A stretch of DNA of 64,000 bases from JAQGMV01 sp035626595 (GCA_035626595.1 DASPNJ010000103.1:1-64000); one strand, 5' to 3'; shown: positions 45,333 to 54,098, counted from the first letter of the stretch. The notes: a model not told the origin generated them from the letters alone. A program made the numbers and translations.

Positions 45333-45367
45333 TATAGGCGCAACGCGCGAGTGCGGAGCACGAGGCG

Positions 45368-45994
45368 CTATGAGTTTTCGATGACGATGCCCTGGATGAT
45401 ATTCGCGACGTCCTCGCAGCGATCGGTCACCGTCTCCAGCATCTCGTAGACCGAGCGCATCTTCATCACCTGCTTCGCGTCCGGCTCCTCACGGAACAGC
45501 TTCGCCAGGGCGGAGCGCATCACGTGGTCGGCCTCCGACTCGAATCTGTCGATGTCCTGGCACACGATCATGATCGCCTTGGCGTTCTCCATGTTCGAGA
45601 GCATGCCCACCGCCGCCTTCACCTTCTCCGCGCAGGCCACACACAGCTCGGCGAGCCGGCGCGCCTCGGGCGTGATCGACGACACGTCGTAGGCGAAGAT
45701 CGACTGCGAGGTGTCCTCGATGACGTCGAGGATGTCGTCCATCTTCGATACGAGCTGGTGTATGTCGTCGCGGTCGAGCGGCGTGATGAAAGTCCGATGG
45801 AGCAGCTCGATCGCGGCGTACGCGATCTTGTCGCCGCGCTTCTCCAGCGACTCGATGTTGTAGGCGCGGCGCTCGAGGTCGTCGCCGCTCGCGATAAGCG
45901 CCTCGAGCTCGTGCGCGGCCTGCGCGAGCTGGTTTGCATGATCGTTGAACAAATCGAAGAAGCGCCCTTCGCGGGGCATCAGCCGGCCGAACAT
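45368..45994 (-). CDS. DUF47 phosphate-transport accessory protein (PhoU-like)
   Basis: All-helical PhoU-like protein of 208 residues. FFDLFNDHANQLAQAA, FITPLDRDDIHQLVSKMDDI and LETVTDRCEDVANIIQGIVIE are the DUF47 hallmarks. Encoded directly before pit, the usual pairing, where it is thought to modulate the transporter. The ATG at 45994 has an AGGAGT-type site. No signal peptide; it should be cytosolic. Confidence 0.92.
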   Translation of the reverse strand: MFGRLMPREGRFFDLFNDHANQLAQAAHELEALIASGDDLERRAYNIESLEKRGDKIAYAAIELLHRTFITPLDRDDIHQLVSKMDDILDVIEDTSQSIFAYDVSSITPEARRLAELCVACAEKVKAAVGMLSNMENAKAIMIVCQDIDRFESEADHVMRSALAKLFREEPDAKQVMKMRSVYEMLETVTDRCEDVANIIQGIVIENS

Positions 45995-46045
45995 GATTTA
46001 CTCCTATACTGCGGTCTTTTCCGAGCAGGCCGAATCATACACACC

Positions 46046-46318
46046 GCGTCCGGACGCCGCCTGGAAACCGCGCTTGCGTGGTACTTCGTCGCGGTCCGGG
46101 GCTCCGGTTTCATCGCGGCCAAGAGCGGGCTTCAGCACGCGCCGCCGTTCACGTTTCTCGCGCTGCGGTTCGCGTTCGGCATTGCATGCCTCGTGCCGAT
46201 CGTGCTCGTTACGCGCCCGATTCGGCCCGGATCGTGGTCCGAGCTTCGGCACGTCGTCGCGGGCATCGGGCTCACGCTCGGCGCCGTGGCGCTCGTCGCC
46301 TGGCGGCGCGCCGCATGA
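46046..46318 (+). pseudogene. EamA/DMT transporter with internal deletion
   Basis: The frame reads WYFVAVRGSGFIAAKSGLQ, APPFTFLALRFAFGIACL and RPGSWSELRHVVAG, the typical first two helices of an EamA drug/metabolite transporter, and then jumps at once to IGLTLGAVALVAWRRAA, a typical last helix. Some 200 residues of the middle are missing while the frame is kept. The TGA overlaps the ATG of the MFS gene. No start codon with a site is clear. Confidence 0.75.
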
Positions 46319-47436
46319 ATTTCATCGCGGCACTCACGGTGCTGCTTCACGTCGGCTTCTCCGGGGGCCGCGTCACGATCTCGCTCATGGCGCTCGAGCT
46401 CCAGGCGAGCGCCGCCACGGTGGGCCTGCTCGCCTCGCTGCTGTCGGTCGTGCCCATGCTGTTCGCCGTGAGATGGGGCCGTTACATCGACCGCGTCGGC
46501 GTGAGGCGGCCGATGTACACCGGTGCGGGGCTCCTGTTGGCCTCGCTCGCGATCGCGGCCGCGGTGCCGCGGCTGGAGACGCTGTTCATCGTGAGCGTGC
46601 TCGCCGGCTCCGGCTTCTATCTCTTCCACATCGCCGTGCATCAGGCCGCGGGATCGATGGGCCCGGTCGAAGCACGCGCACGCAACTTCAGCGTGCTCGC
46701 CCTCGCTTTTTCCACCGGCGGAGTACTCGGCCCGATGATCGCCGGCTTCTGCATCGACGAGATCGGGCACCGCTACACGTTCATCGCGCTCGCCGGCGCG
46801 CTCGTCGCGCTGCTTGCGATCATGGCCGTTCGACCGGTGGAGGTACCGCGCGCCAGGAGCACGCTAAAACCCGGAGAGAAGCGACGCATCGCCGATCTCT
46901 TACGCGACCCGCTGCTGCGTCGCGTCTTCGTCATGAGCGGCATGCTCTCGATGGCGTGGGATCTCTATACGTTCGTCATGCCGATCTACGGTACGCGCCT
47001 CGGGCTCTCCGCGACGACGATCGGACTCCTGCTGGGCGTTTTCGGCGCCGCCGTCTTCGTCGTGCGTGTCCTCCTCCCGCTCGTCGTGCACCACGTGGAC
47101 GAATGGAAGATGCTGCTCGGCGCGATGTTCTTCACCGCGTTCGTGCTCGCGCTCATTCCGCTGGTGAGCCACCCCGCTCTGCTCATCGCGCTTTCGTTCC
47201 TGATCGGCATCGGCCTCGGCGGCGCACAGCCGATGATCATGGCTCTGCTCTACAACAAGGCGCCAGCCGGACGCGGCGCGGAAGCCGTGGGCATCCGCAC
47301 GCTGGTGCTCAACTTCAGCCAGACCGCCATTCCGCTCATGTTCGGAGCGCTCGGCGCCGCGCTCGGTATGACGCCGGTATTTCTCACCATGGCCCTCGCG
47401 GTCGCCGCCGGCGGCTGGTACGCGCGCAGAAAATAA
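46315..47436 (+). CDS. major facilitator superfamily transporter
   Basis: A 373-residue transporter with about 11-12 helices from FIAALTVLLHVGFSGGR onward. The loop 2/3 motif RWGRYIDRVGVRRPM carries the MFS motif-A residues. It starts at the ATG overlapping the EamA remnant stop. Substrate unknown. The TAA lies at the base of a bidirectional hairpin terminator. Confidence 0.88.
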   Translation: MNFIAALTVLLHVGFSGGRVTISLMALELQASAATVGLLASLLSVVPMLFAVRWGRYIDRVGVRRPMYTGAGLLLASLAIAAAVPRLETLFIVSVLAGSGFYLFHIAVHQAAGSMGPVEARARNFSVLALAFSTGGVLGPMIAGFCIDEIGHRYTFIALAGALVALLAIMAVRPVEVPRARSTLKPGEKRRIADLLRDPLLRRVFVMSGMLSMAWDLYTFVMPIYGTRLGLSATTIGLLLGVFGAAVFVVRVLLPLVVHHVDEWKMLLGAMFFTAFVLALIPLVSHPALLIALSFLIGIGLGGAQPMIMALLYNKAPAGRGAEAVGIRTLVLNFSQTAIPLMFGALGAALGMTPVFLTMALAVAAGGWYARRK

Positions 47437-47472
47437 AACGGCCGGTCACCGCTCGCGCGGCGCCGGCCGTTT
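47436..47472. terminator. bidirectional terminator between MFS and SWIB genes
   Basis: Perfect 10-bp stem AAACGGCCGG / CCGGCCGTTT with a 17-base loop, T-rich on each side when read from either gene; the MFS stop codon overlaps the first base of the stem. Confidence 0.8.
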
Positions 47473-47488
47473 CAGGAAATCGGGTGCG

Positions 47489-47800
47489 TTACTTGAGGTG
47501 CTTGTTGACGAGCTTGGTCATTTCGAACATCGAGACTTGCTTCTTGCCGCCGAATACGTCGCGGAGCTTCTCGTCGGAGTTGATCATGCGCTTGTTCTTG
47601 CTGTCCTGCAGGTTGTTCTTCTTGATGTAACCCCAGATCTTCTTCGTCACTTCGGTACGCGGCATCGCGCCGCTGCCGATCACCGCGGAGAGCTGCGGGC
47701 TCGGTTGCATCGCTTTCATGAATGCTGCGTTGGGTTTGCGCTTCGATGCGCTTTTTTTCTTGGCTGGTGCTTTCTTGCTCGCTTTTTTCTTTGCGGCCAT
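47489..47800 (-). CDS. SWIB/MDM2 domain protein
   Basis: A 103-residue protein with a very basic Lys/Ala-rich N-terminus (KKKASKKAPAKKKSASK) resembling a histone-H1-like tail, then a SWIB domain (about residues 30-103): PSPQLSAVIGSGAMPRTEV, KKIWGYIKKNNLQD, then MINSDEKLRDVFGG. SWIB domains are known from eukaryotic chromatin remodellers and occur in chlamydiae and many Betaproteobacteria, where the tail suggests nucleoid binding; role unproven. Single gene, start at ATG 47800. Confidence 0.9.
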   Translation of the reverse strand: MAAKKKASKKAPAKKKSASKRKPNAAFMKAMQPSPQLSAVIGSGAMPRTEVTKKIWGYIKKNNLQDSKNKRMINSDEKLRDVFGGKKQVSMFEMTKLVNKHLK

Positions 47801-47884
47801 TCGGTATCTCCCAGTGATCGGTTCGGTGGTGGTCGGTTGGATATTCTCGTCCTTGCCGCTCTCGCGAAGCAGCACGGTGACGAG

Positions 47885-47913
47885 AGAATGCAGAGGAAAA
47901 ACGCCGTTGTCAA
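47885..47913 (-). promoter_or_regulatory. putative promoter for the SWIB gene
   Basis: On the minus strand: TTGACA (47913-47908), 17 bases, then CATTCT (47890-47885). The -35 box is perfect and the -10 weak. Transcription would start about 80 bases before the SWIB ATG. Nothing else is seen in the remainder of 47801-48043. Confidence 0.4.
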
Positions 47914-48043
47914 TGACGACGGCAGGGCCCGCGCCCGAGCGGTACACGACGTTTTTTCAGAGGAGAAATGCGGCCGAGATCATCGCGTTTGTAAGGTGCC
48001 GCGAAGCGGCACACAATAGGCGGTCCGCCGTGATGCCGACCTC

Positions 48044-48694
48044 ATGACGCTCTCCGAGAAAGAGCAGCAGGAAATCAAGACTCTAGTCGGCCGCTTCGAG
48101 AGAGAGACCGGAATCGAAGCGGTCGCCGCCGTCGTCGGCAGGTGCGACGTATATCCCGAGGTTCCGTGGAAAGCGTATGCGCTCGGATCGGCGCTCGGAG
48201 CGCTTGCGGTCATGCTGTACCCCGCTCCATTCTCCGGCTGGATGATCGAGTCCACGCTCGCGCTCGGTGCCATGGTGATACTCGGCGCGGGCGCGGTGTT
48301 CGCGGCGTTGTCCGCGCTCGTCGCGCCGTTCGGCCGCGTATTTCTGGATCGCACGCGCGCCGAAGGCGAGGCCCGCCAGTACGCGCTCGGCATGTTCCTG
48401 GACCGCGAGCTCTTCGGTACGGCGGCGCGGCGCGCGGTGCTGCTGCTCGTGAGCCGCTACGAGCGCGTCGCCGTCGTGCTGCCGGACACCGGTATCGCGC
48501 GCCACGTCGATCCCGATGACATGGACCGGGTCGCCCGGGCAATGCGCACCGCCCTGCGGGACCGAGGTGTGACCGGCGCGTTTGAAGCCGGCTTCGCGGA
48601 GCTGCAGGCGCTCGTACAGACCCATGGACTGTCTCACGAAGCAACGCCCGGGAATGCGCTCGATAACGGCATCGTGACGGAGAGGGGCGCATGA
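48044..48694 (+). CDS. membrane protein with TPM-domain C-terminal part
   Basis: A 216-residue protein of the TPM (DUF477) neighbourhood. N-terminal soluble part (LSEKEQQEIKTLVGRFERET, VAAVVGRCDVY), two transmembrane helices at about residues 45-95 (ALGSALGALAVMLYP, LGAMVILGAGAVFAAL), then a C-terminal soluble part (RRAVLLLVSRYERVAVVLPD) matching TPM repair-fold sequence. Coupled by ATGA overlap to the next TPM gene. LemA, the usual third partner, is not here. Confidence 0.75.
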   Translation: MTLSEKEQQEIKTLVGRFERETGIEAVAAVVGRCDVYPEVPWKAYALGSALGALAVMLYPAPFSGWMIESTLALGAMVILGAGAVFAALSALVAPFGRVFLDRTRAEGEARQYALGMFLDRELFGTAARRAVLLLVSRYERVAVVLPDTGIARHVDPDDMDRVARAMRTALRDRGVTGAFEAGFAELQALVQTHGLSHEATPGNALDNGIVTERGA

Positions 48695-49671
48695 GAGCGC
48701 TCGCGGCGCGGCTCCTGCTGCTCACCGCGTTCGCCTGGGGCGCGGCCGGGGCGGCCGGTTTCGACGTCCCGTACCTCACCGGACGGGTCGTAGACAACGC
48801 CGAGATCCTGTCGCCCGCCGCGGCGGAGCGCATCGCCACGCTGCTCAAGTCGCACGAAAGCGAGACGACGGACCAGATCGCGGTGCTGACCGTGCGCTCG
48901 ATGCAGGGCGCGAGCATCGAAGAATACGCGGTGGGCGTTTTCGAGGCATGGAAGCTGGGACGCAGGGACCGGGACAACGGCGTTCTCGTCGTAATCGTGC
49001 CGCCCGAGCGCAAGATGCGTATCGAGGTCGGATACGGGCTGGAAGGCCGGCTCACCGATCTTCACGCCAACCGCATCATCCGCAACGTCATGGCGCCGCG
49101 ATTCAAGGCGGGGGACTTCGACACGGGCACCGAAGAAGGCGTGCGCGCGATCGTCGCGCAGCTCAAAGGTGAAGCGGCGGAGGGTGCGGCGAACGAGGAA
49201 AGCCGCGGGGAGGCTGCGGTATCGGCGCTTTCCGGTCTGGAGACGCCGGACCTGTCGATCGCCGAGCGCATTCTTTTCGGCGCATTCATCTTCGGCATCA
49301 TCGGGCTCTTCACGATCATCGGCGTCCTCACGCCCGGCATGGGCTGGTTCCTCTACCTGTTCCTCATCCCGTTCTGGGCGACGTTTCCCATCGTCGTAGT
49401 GGGCGTGGAGGGCGCACTGATCCTGCTCGGTTGTTACCTGGTCGGCTTTCCGCTCGCCAAATTCGTGATTTCGAGATCGGCGTGGTACGAGAAAGCGAAG
49501 CGCGACCTGAAGACCAAGGGACGCGCGAACGTCGGCGGTTTCGTGCTCGGCGGCAGCAGCTCGAGCTCGTCGTCGAGCTCCGGTTCGAGCTGGAGCTCGT
49601 CGAGCAGCGGCGGAAGCTTCTCGGGAGGCGGCGGCAGCTCCGGCGGCGGCGGAAGCTCGGGGAGCTGGTAG
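48691..49671 (+). CDS. exported TPM-domain protein, YgcG type, with Ser/Gly-rich tail
   Basis: A 326-residue protein with a signal peptide (about 1-24), a periplasmic TPM (YgcG/Psb32) domain (about 25-170: VPYLTGRVVDNAEILSPAAA, AVLTVRSMQGASIEEYAV, RDRDNGVLVVIVPPERKMR, GLEGRLTDLHANRII), two or three transmembrane helices at about 188-255, and a low-complexity tail of Ser and Gly. TPM proteins have a repair or assembly role in photosystem II in plants; the bacterial role is unclear. The tail is typical for the family. Confidence 0.9.
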   Translation: MRALAARLLLLTAFAWGAAGAAGFDVPYLTGRVVDNAEILSPAAAERIATLLKSHESETTDQIAVLTVRSMQGASIEEYAVGVFEAWKLGRRDRDNGVLVVIVPPERKMRIEVGYGLEGRLTDLHANRIIRNVMAPRFKAGDFDTGTEEGVRAIVAQLKGEAAEGAANEESRGEAAVSALSGLETPDLSIAERILFGAFIFGIIGLFTIIGVLTPGMGWFLYLFLIPFWATFPIVVVGVEGALILLGCYLVGFPLAKFVISRSAWYEKAKRDLKTKGRANVGGFVLGGSSSSSSSSSGSSWSSSSSGGSFSGGGGSSGGGGSSGSW

Positions 49672-49673
49672 GC

Positions 49674-49793
49674 CGCGGCACGAAACCTTGCGGGCTACGC
49701 CCGCACAGCCGCGGCTCGGCGAACGAACAGAGGGAAACCCATGCATGGGCAACCCGCCGGGTGCCCGTGATCCCTCCGTAACCTCCCTTCCTT
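49674..49793 (+). repeat. family A repeat, copy 5, long form
   Basis: The lead CCGCGGC...GGGCTACGCCCGC...GCCGCGGCTCGGC matches 2880-2930. The core GAACAGAGGGAAACCC carries an extra 30-base stem (GGGCAACCCGCCGGGTGCCC) in its loop before TCCCTCCGTAACCTCCC. Between convergent TPM and msrA. Confidence 0.8.
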
Positions 49794-49798
49794 AGAAA

Positions 49799-50365
49799 CT
49801 AAGGGGTCGCGGGCTTCTTCTTCAGTCGCTCGAGGAAGTGCTTGCGAAACTTCGCGACCTTGGGCGCGACCACCGCCTGGCAATACGGCTGGTACGGATT
49901 GCGGGCGAAGTATTCCTGGTGGTAGTCCTCCGCCGGATAGAACGTCGTCGCCGGCGTGACTTCGGTGACGATCGGGCCGCGATACAGCCCGGCCTGCCTC
50001 ACCTTGTCCATGACCCGCTCCGCGGCTCCCTTCTGATCGGGCGAGTGATAGAAGATCGCCGAGCGGTACTGCGTGCCCACGTCATTGCCTTGCCGGTTCA
50101 GCGTCGTCGGATCGTGAATGGCGAAGAAAACGCTCAGGATATCGTCGAAGGAGACGACGCCGGGATCGAACGCGACCTGCACGACTTCCGCGTGACCGGT
50201 GTCTCCGCCGCAGACCTGTTCATAAGTGGGATTCTTCACCGCCCCGCCCATGTACCCGGATTGCACCGATTGCACGCCTTCCATGTCGTCGAACACGGCT
50301 TCGAGACACCAGAAACAACCGCCGGCGAGCGTCGCCGTCTCCAGATTGCCTGCCTGCGCACTCAT
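49799..50365 (-). CDS. msrA: peptide-methionine (S)-S-oxide reductase, cytosolic
   Basis: Reduces methionine-S-sulfoxide in proteins. The 188-residue product has the catalytic GGCFWCLEAVF (nucleophile Cys near residue 17), SGYMGGAVKNPTYEQVC, TGHAEVVQVAFDP, and RSAIFYHS with FYPAEDYHQEYF. A C-terminal Cys in YCQAVV can resolve the sulfenic acid. It has no leader, unlike the second MsrA at 53428. Start ATG 50365; upstream GTG is possible. Confidence 0.95.
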   Translation of the reverse strand: MSAQAGNLETATLAGGCFWCLEAVFDDMEGVQSVQSGYMGGAVKNPTYEQVCGGDTGHAEVVQVAFDPGVVSFDDILSVFFAIHDPTTLNRQGNDVGTQYRSAIFYHSPDQKGAAERVMDKVRQAGLYRGPIVTEVTPATTFYPAEDYHQEYFARNPYQPYCQAVVAPKVAKFRKHFLERLKKKPATP

Positions 50366-50429
50366 GATCACACCGCCGCTTTGGGAAACACCCAATCTAG
50401 CGGTGGCCACCTCGCGAGGCAAGCGCAGC

Positions 50430-51248
50430 TCACGCCGCACGTCCGAGCACCGGTCTGAATGTCGTGACCTGCGGGGGTGCCGCTTCCGGCAGACGCACGC
50501 GCGGGCGGCCTTTCCAGGTCCTGAAGAGCACGCGCTCGGGCGTGCCGAGGTTGCCGTGGCGCTCGATGACCGAACCCATCCGCACGAGGAATTCGGAGTA
50601 GTCGAGCACCGGAAACGGAACGTGCGGCGCGCAATGGGCGGAGATCGCGTGAAAGGCCCGCGGCACCTGGCTGTCGCGGGCTGCACGAACGCACGATAGT
50701 GCTGTCGTCCACGCCGCAGTACACCCGAAACCCTGTACGCGCAGCCGGCGGTCGTACAGCCCGCGGAACTGCGCGAACGATTCCGCCTCCTCCAGGGCCA
50801 TCACCCGCGCGAGCTCGCGCAGCCGCGCGTCGTCGGCCCAGCGCGCGAGGCTCCTATAGAAGATTCCGCTTTGCGCGGTTGCGACGCAGCGCGCGAGCGC
50901 TTCGTGCGCAGCCGTGGGCTGATGCAGCCCGCCACCCGCCGATGCTGCAGCGCGGAATTGCTCCGCACCGCCCATCCAGTCGTACTCCGGCCAGGTGCTT
51001 TCGACGTAAGCGCGAAGATTTCGCGCGCGCTCCCGCTTTCGCGGCAGCCATTCGCTGGTGACCCATGTGGCGAGCGTCCTGTCCGAGGCGAAGAAGTGCA
51101 GCAGCCGATCCGCGGCGAGCGGCATCGTGGCCTCCAGGATCGAGGCCGCGGCGAGGCTGTAGAAGAGCGGGCCGTTGGCGCGGACGAGCACGAGCTGGAC
51201 GGGGCGTTGCGTGGGGCGCGGAGCGACGGGCAGCGCTTGCAGTTCCAT
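50430..51248 (-). CDS. protein of unknown function, helical
   Basis: I do not recognise this 272-residue soluble protein. It is mostly alpha-helical by composition (LLHFFASDRTLATWVTSEWL, YRSLARWADDARLRELARV) and has a Glu-rich segment ALEEAESFAQF that could bind metal. There is no signal peptide. The start at 51248 follows a strong AAGGAGG site. It is on the minus strand between msrA and a divergent regulator. Confidence 0.6.
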   Translation of the reverse strand: MELQALPVAPRPTQRPVQLVLVRANGPLFYSLAAASILEATMPLAADRLLHFFASDRTLATWVTSEWLPRKRERARNLRAYVESTWPEYDWMGGAEQFRAAASAGGGLHQPTAAHEALARCVATAQSGIFYRSLARWADDARLRELARVMALEEAESFAQFRGLYDRRLRVQGFGCTAAWTTALSCVRAARDSQVPRAFHAISAHCAPHVPFPVLDYSEFLVRMGSVIERHGNLGTPERVLFRTWKGRPRVRLPEAAPPQVTTFRPVLGRAA

Positions 51249-51431
51249 GACGACCTCCTTCGGTGGGGGTGAAGAGGTGAGACTTTTGTCACGCGCGAGA
51301 ACGCGCATCCTCTCTCCCGTCCGCGGCCTGCGCGAGCGCCGTGCATGAAGTTGCCGAGCGCTTCGCGGGCGGTATTATTAGGCGCGACCCTGCCGCATCA
51401 GACGCGGGGCCGGCTTCTTCAGGGGGGAGCC

Positions 51432-52199
51432 ATGGCGCACACCGGCGGACTGGTGGAAGTGCTCAAGCGCGAGCTGAAAGCGCGTGGCATCACGTACGCG
51501 CAGCTCGCCCGCAATCTGAAGCTGAGCGAAGCCAGCGTGAAGCGCATGTTCTCGAAACGCGATTTCACGCTGAAACGACTGGACGACATCTGCCGCTGCA
51601 CGCAGATCGATTTCTCCGAGCTCGCCCGCGCCGTGGCGCGCGAAGAGGCGTTGATCTCGCACCTCACGCTCGAGCAGGAAAAGGAGATCGTCTCCGACCG
51701 CAAGCTCTTCCTGGTCGCGGTATGCGTCCTGAATCACGTTACGTTCGAGCAGATCGTGGAGACTTACGACGTCTCCACCGCCGAGTGCGTGAAGCTGCTC
51801 GCGCGCCTGGACCGCCTCAAATTCATCGAGCTGCTGCCCGGCAACCGCGTGCGGCTGCTCGTCTCACGCACCTTCGCGTGGTTACCGGACGGTCCGATCC
51901 AACGGTTCTTCAATAATCAGGCCCACAACGAGTTCTTCCGCTCCCGCTTCAACCGTCCCGACGAATTCATGCTGGTCGTGAATGGAATGCTGTCGAAGGC
52001 CTCCAGCGCGGACATGGTGACGCGGCTGAAGCGCATCACGCGGGAATTTTCGGATCTGCACAATGACGATGCGAAGCTGCCGCTGGGCGAGCGCGCGCCG
52101 ATGACGCTGCTCGTAGCGGTGCGCCACTGGCAGCTCGCGGCGTTCGCCGAGCTGCGGCGCGGCCCGCGCCCGCCTCATCCGCTCAGGGTGTCGCCATAA
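51432..52199 (+). CDS. XRE-type helix-turn-helix regulator
   Basis: A 255-residue DNA-binding regulator. The N-terminal HTH (about residues 5-60) reads VLKRELKARGITYAQLARN and LSEASVKRMFSKRDFTLKRL, the classic lambda-repressor-like layout. The larger C-terminal part (about 80-255; EALISHLTLEQEKEIVSDRK, VRLLVSRTFAWLPDGPIQRF) is a family-specific domain of unknown ligand. Start ATG at 51432, preceded by GGGGGGAGC. Target genes unknown; the divergent unknown gene is a candidate. Confidence 0.88.
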   Translation: MAHTGGLVEVLKRELKARGITYAQLARNLKLSEASVKRMFSKRDFTLKRLDDICRCTQIDFSELARAVAREEALISHLTLEQEKEIVSDRKLFLVAVCVLNHVTFEQIVETYDVSTAECVKLLARLDRLKFIELLPGNRVRLLVSRTFAWLPDGPIQRFFNNQAHNEFFRSRFNRPDEFMLVVNGMLSKASSADMVTRLKRITREFSDLHNDDAKLPLGERAPMTLLVAVRHWQLAAFAELRRGPRPPHPLRVSP

Positions 52200-52202
52200 A
52201 GG

Positions 52203-52285
52203 ACGGCGCTCGCGTAAACGCTCGGGCCTGGCCGTCCTACGAACAGAGGAAACCCATGGTTTCCCTCCGTAACCTCCTTTCCTTC
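52203..52285 (+). repeat. family A repeat, copy 6
   Basis: Lead CGGCGCTCGCGTAAACGCTCGGGCC then GAACAGAGGAAACCC, loop, GGTTTCCCTCCGTAACCTCC. Between convergent XRE and fbp, co-oriented with XRE. Confidence 0.85.
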
Positions 52286-52287
52286 CG

Positions 52288-53295
52288 TTAGCGGCTTGGC
52301 GCGTCCGTGTGGTAGCGCGTCACGCGCTCGACTTCGTTCTTCGAGCCGAGCACGACCCCGATGCGCTGGTGCAGCGCCTTGGGCTGAATGTCGAGAATGC
52401 GCTGGGTGCCGTCGGTGGCGGCGCCACCCGCCTGCTCGACGATGAACGACATCGGGTTCGCCTCGTACATGAGGCGCAACCGCCCTTCCTTGTGCTTGGC
52501 GTCTTTCGGGTACATGAAAATGCCGCCGCGCGAGAGCGTGCGGTAGACGTCGGCGACCATCGAGGCCACCCAACGCATATTGAAATCCTTGCCTCGCGGG
52601 CCCTCCTTCCCCGCCAGACATTCCTCGATATAGCGCTTGACCGGCGGATGCCAATTGCGCGCGTTGGAAGCGTTGATCGCGAATTCCTGCGTGTCCTCCG
52701 GGATCATGATGCGCTCGTCGGTGAGCACGAAAGAGCCGAGCTCGCGATCGAGCGTGAAGGCGACGACGCCGTTGCCGACGGTGAGCACGAGGATCGTCGC
52801 GGCTCCGTAAACCGCGAATCCGGCCGCGACCTGCTTCGATCCGGGTTGAAGAAACGCGCTCGCGTCCGCCTGCGCACAATTCGCGGGGCAGCGCAGCACC
52901 GAAAAGATCGTGCCGACCGAGATGTTCACGTCGAGGTTCGACGAGCCGTCGAGCGGATCGTACAGCAGCAGGAACTCTCCTTTCGGATACCGGTTCGGGA
53001 TCTGGTAAGGCTCGGCCATCTCTTCCGAGACCATCGCGGCGAGCTGGCCGCCCCATTCGTTCGCTTCCACCAGCACCGAATTGGCGATCACGTCGAGCTT
53101 CTTCTGCGCTTCGCCCTGGACGTTGTCGAGACCGACGGAGTCGCCGATGCCCGCGAGCGGGCCCTTGCTCACGGCATGGCTGATCGCCTTGCACGCGCGA
53201 GCGACGACCTCGATCAGCAGGCGCAGCTCGGGCGAGACCTTCCCGTACTGGCGCTGCTGTTCGATCAGATATTGCGTGAGCGTGACTCTGCGCAT
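52288..53295 (-). CDS. fbp: class 1 fructose-1,6-bisphosphatase
   Basis: Hydrolyses fructose 1,6-bisphosphate in gluconeogenesis and the Calvin cycle. The 335-residue product has DPLDGSSNLDVNISVGTIFS (metal-binding DPLDGSS near residue 113), LTDERIMIP, NARNWHPPVKRYIEECLAG, RWVASMVADVYRTLSRGG and ANPMSFIVEQAGGAATDG. All class I motifs intact and length standard. No RuBisCO or other Calvin genes are nearby, so a gluconeogenic role is the simplest reading. Start ATG 53295. Confidence 0.96.
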   Translation of the reverse strand: MRRVTLTQYLIEQQRQYGKVSPELRLLIEVVARACKAISHAVSKGPLAGIGDSVGLDNVQGEAQKKLDVIANSVLVEANEWGGQLAAMVSEEMAEPYQIPNRYPKGEFLLLYDPLDGSSNLDVNISVGTIFSVLRCPANCAQADASAFLQPGSKQVAAGFAVYGAATILVLTVGNGVVAFTLDRELGSFVLTDERIMIPEDTQEFAINASNARNWHPPVKRYIEECLAGKEGPRGKDFNMRWVASMVADVYRTLSRGGIFMYPKDAKHKEGRLRLMYEANPMSFIVEQAGGAATDGTQRILDIQPKALHQRIGVVLGSKNEVERVTRYHTDAPSR

Positions 53296-53427
53296 GCCGC
53301 CTCCGTGAAGCCCCCGGCGGGGGCGCGAAAATATCCGATATAGTAAAGTGCTTATGTAAGTTGTACCCGCGGCCGTTCGACCAAGGCGCGAACCCCTGCT
53401 TCTTCACGGCCTCTCACGGAGCTTCCG

Positions 53428-54045
53428 ATGAGCGCATTCCGATCCATCCTGTTCTTCGTATTCGCCGGGCTGCTCGGCAGCGCCGCGCCGGGTTTTGCAC
53501 AGACCGCGAAGCCGCAGAAGCCTGCGGTGGCCGTTGCGACGTTCGCCGGCGGATGTTTCTGGTGCATGGAGGAGGTGTACGAAAAAATTCCCGGTGTCGT
53601 TTCGGCGGTCTCGGGCTATATGGGCGGGCGCACCAAGAATCCGACCTACGAGTCGGTCTCGACGGGCTCCACCGGACACGCCGAAGTCGTGCGCGTCGAG
53701 TACGATCCGGCCAAAGTCACGTACGCGAAGCTCGTGGAAGCGTTCTGGCGCAACGTCGACCCGACGCAGCGCGACGGGCAGTTCTGTGACAACGGATCGC
53801 AGTACCGCAGCGGTATTTTCTATCACGACGACGAGCAGAAGAAGGTCGCCGACGCGTCCAAAGCCGCGCTCGAAAAGAACAAGCCCTTCAAGGGTCCGGT
53901 CGTGACCGAAGTGACGCGCGCATCCGAATTCACTCGCGCCGAGGAATACCACCAGGATTTCTACAAGAAGAACCCGGTGCGCTACAAGCTGTACAAGACC
54001 GGCTGCGGCCGCGAAGCGCGCCTTCAGGCCCTCTGGGGGAGTTAA
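53428..54045 (+). CDS. msrA: exported peptide-methionine (S)-S-oxide reductase
   Basis: A second MsrA, 205 residues, with a signal peptide (AFRSILFFVFAGLLGSAAPG, cleavage after FAQ about residue 25). The catalytic motif GGCFWCMEEVYEKIPG, SGYMGGRTKNPTYESV and TGHAEVVRVEYDP, and the late AEEYHQDFYKKN are all intact. A periplasmic methionine-repair role is likely. No resolving Msr reductant (MsrB or MsrPQ) is nearby. Divergent from fbp; no clear promoter. Confidence 0.94.
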   Translation: MSAFRSILFFVFAGLLGSAAPGFAQTAKPQKPAVAVATFAGGCFWCMEEVYEKIPGVVSAVSGYMGGRTKNPTYESVSTGSTGHAEVVRVEYDPAKVTYAKLVEAFWRNVDPTQRDGQFCDNGSQYRSGIFYHDDEQKKVADASKAALEKNKPFKGPVVTEVTRASEFTRAEEYHQDFYKKNPVRYKLYKTGCGREARLQALWGS

Positions 54046-54060
54046 ACCTACGATACGCAG

Positions 54061-54098
54061 TGCCGCGGCACTGGCGCAAAAAGTGGCTTAGCGCGGCA
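54061..54098 (-). repeat. family C repeat, copy 4 (inverted, partial)
   Basis: Read on the minus strand as GCCGCGCTAAGCCACTTTTTGCGCC, matching the left half of copies 1-3. It lies after the exported MsrA gene and before the tyrS stop. Confidence 0.55.

Noticed and set aside
43988..45337. Plus-strand frame of 449 residues spanning pdxH end to the pit gene
   Set aside because: It runs through the opposite strand of pit and a repeat; composition is Arg/Asp/His biased with no motifs.
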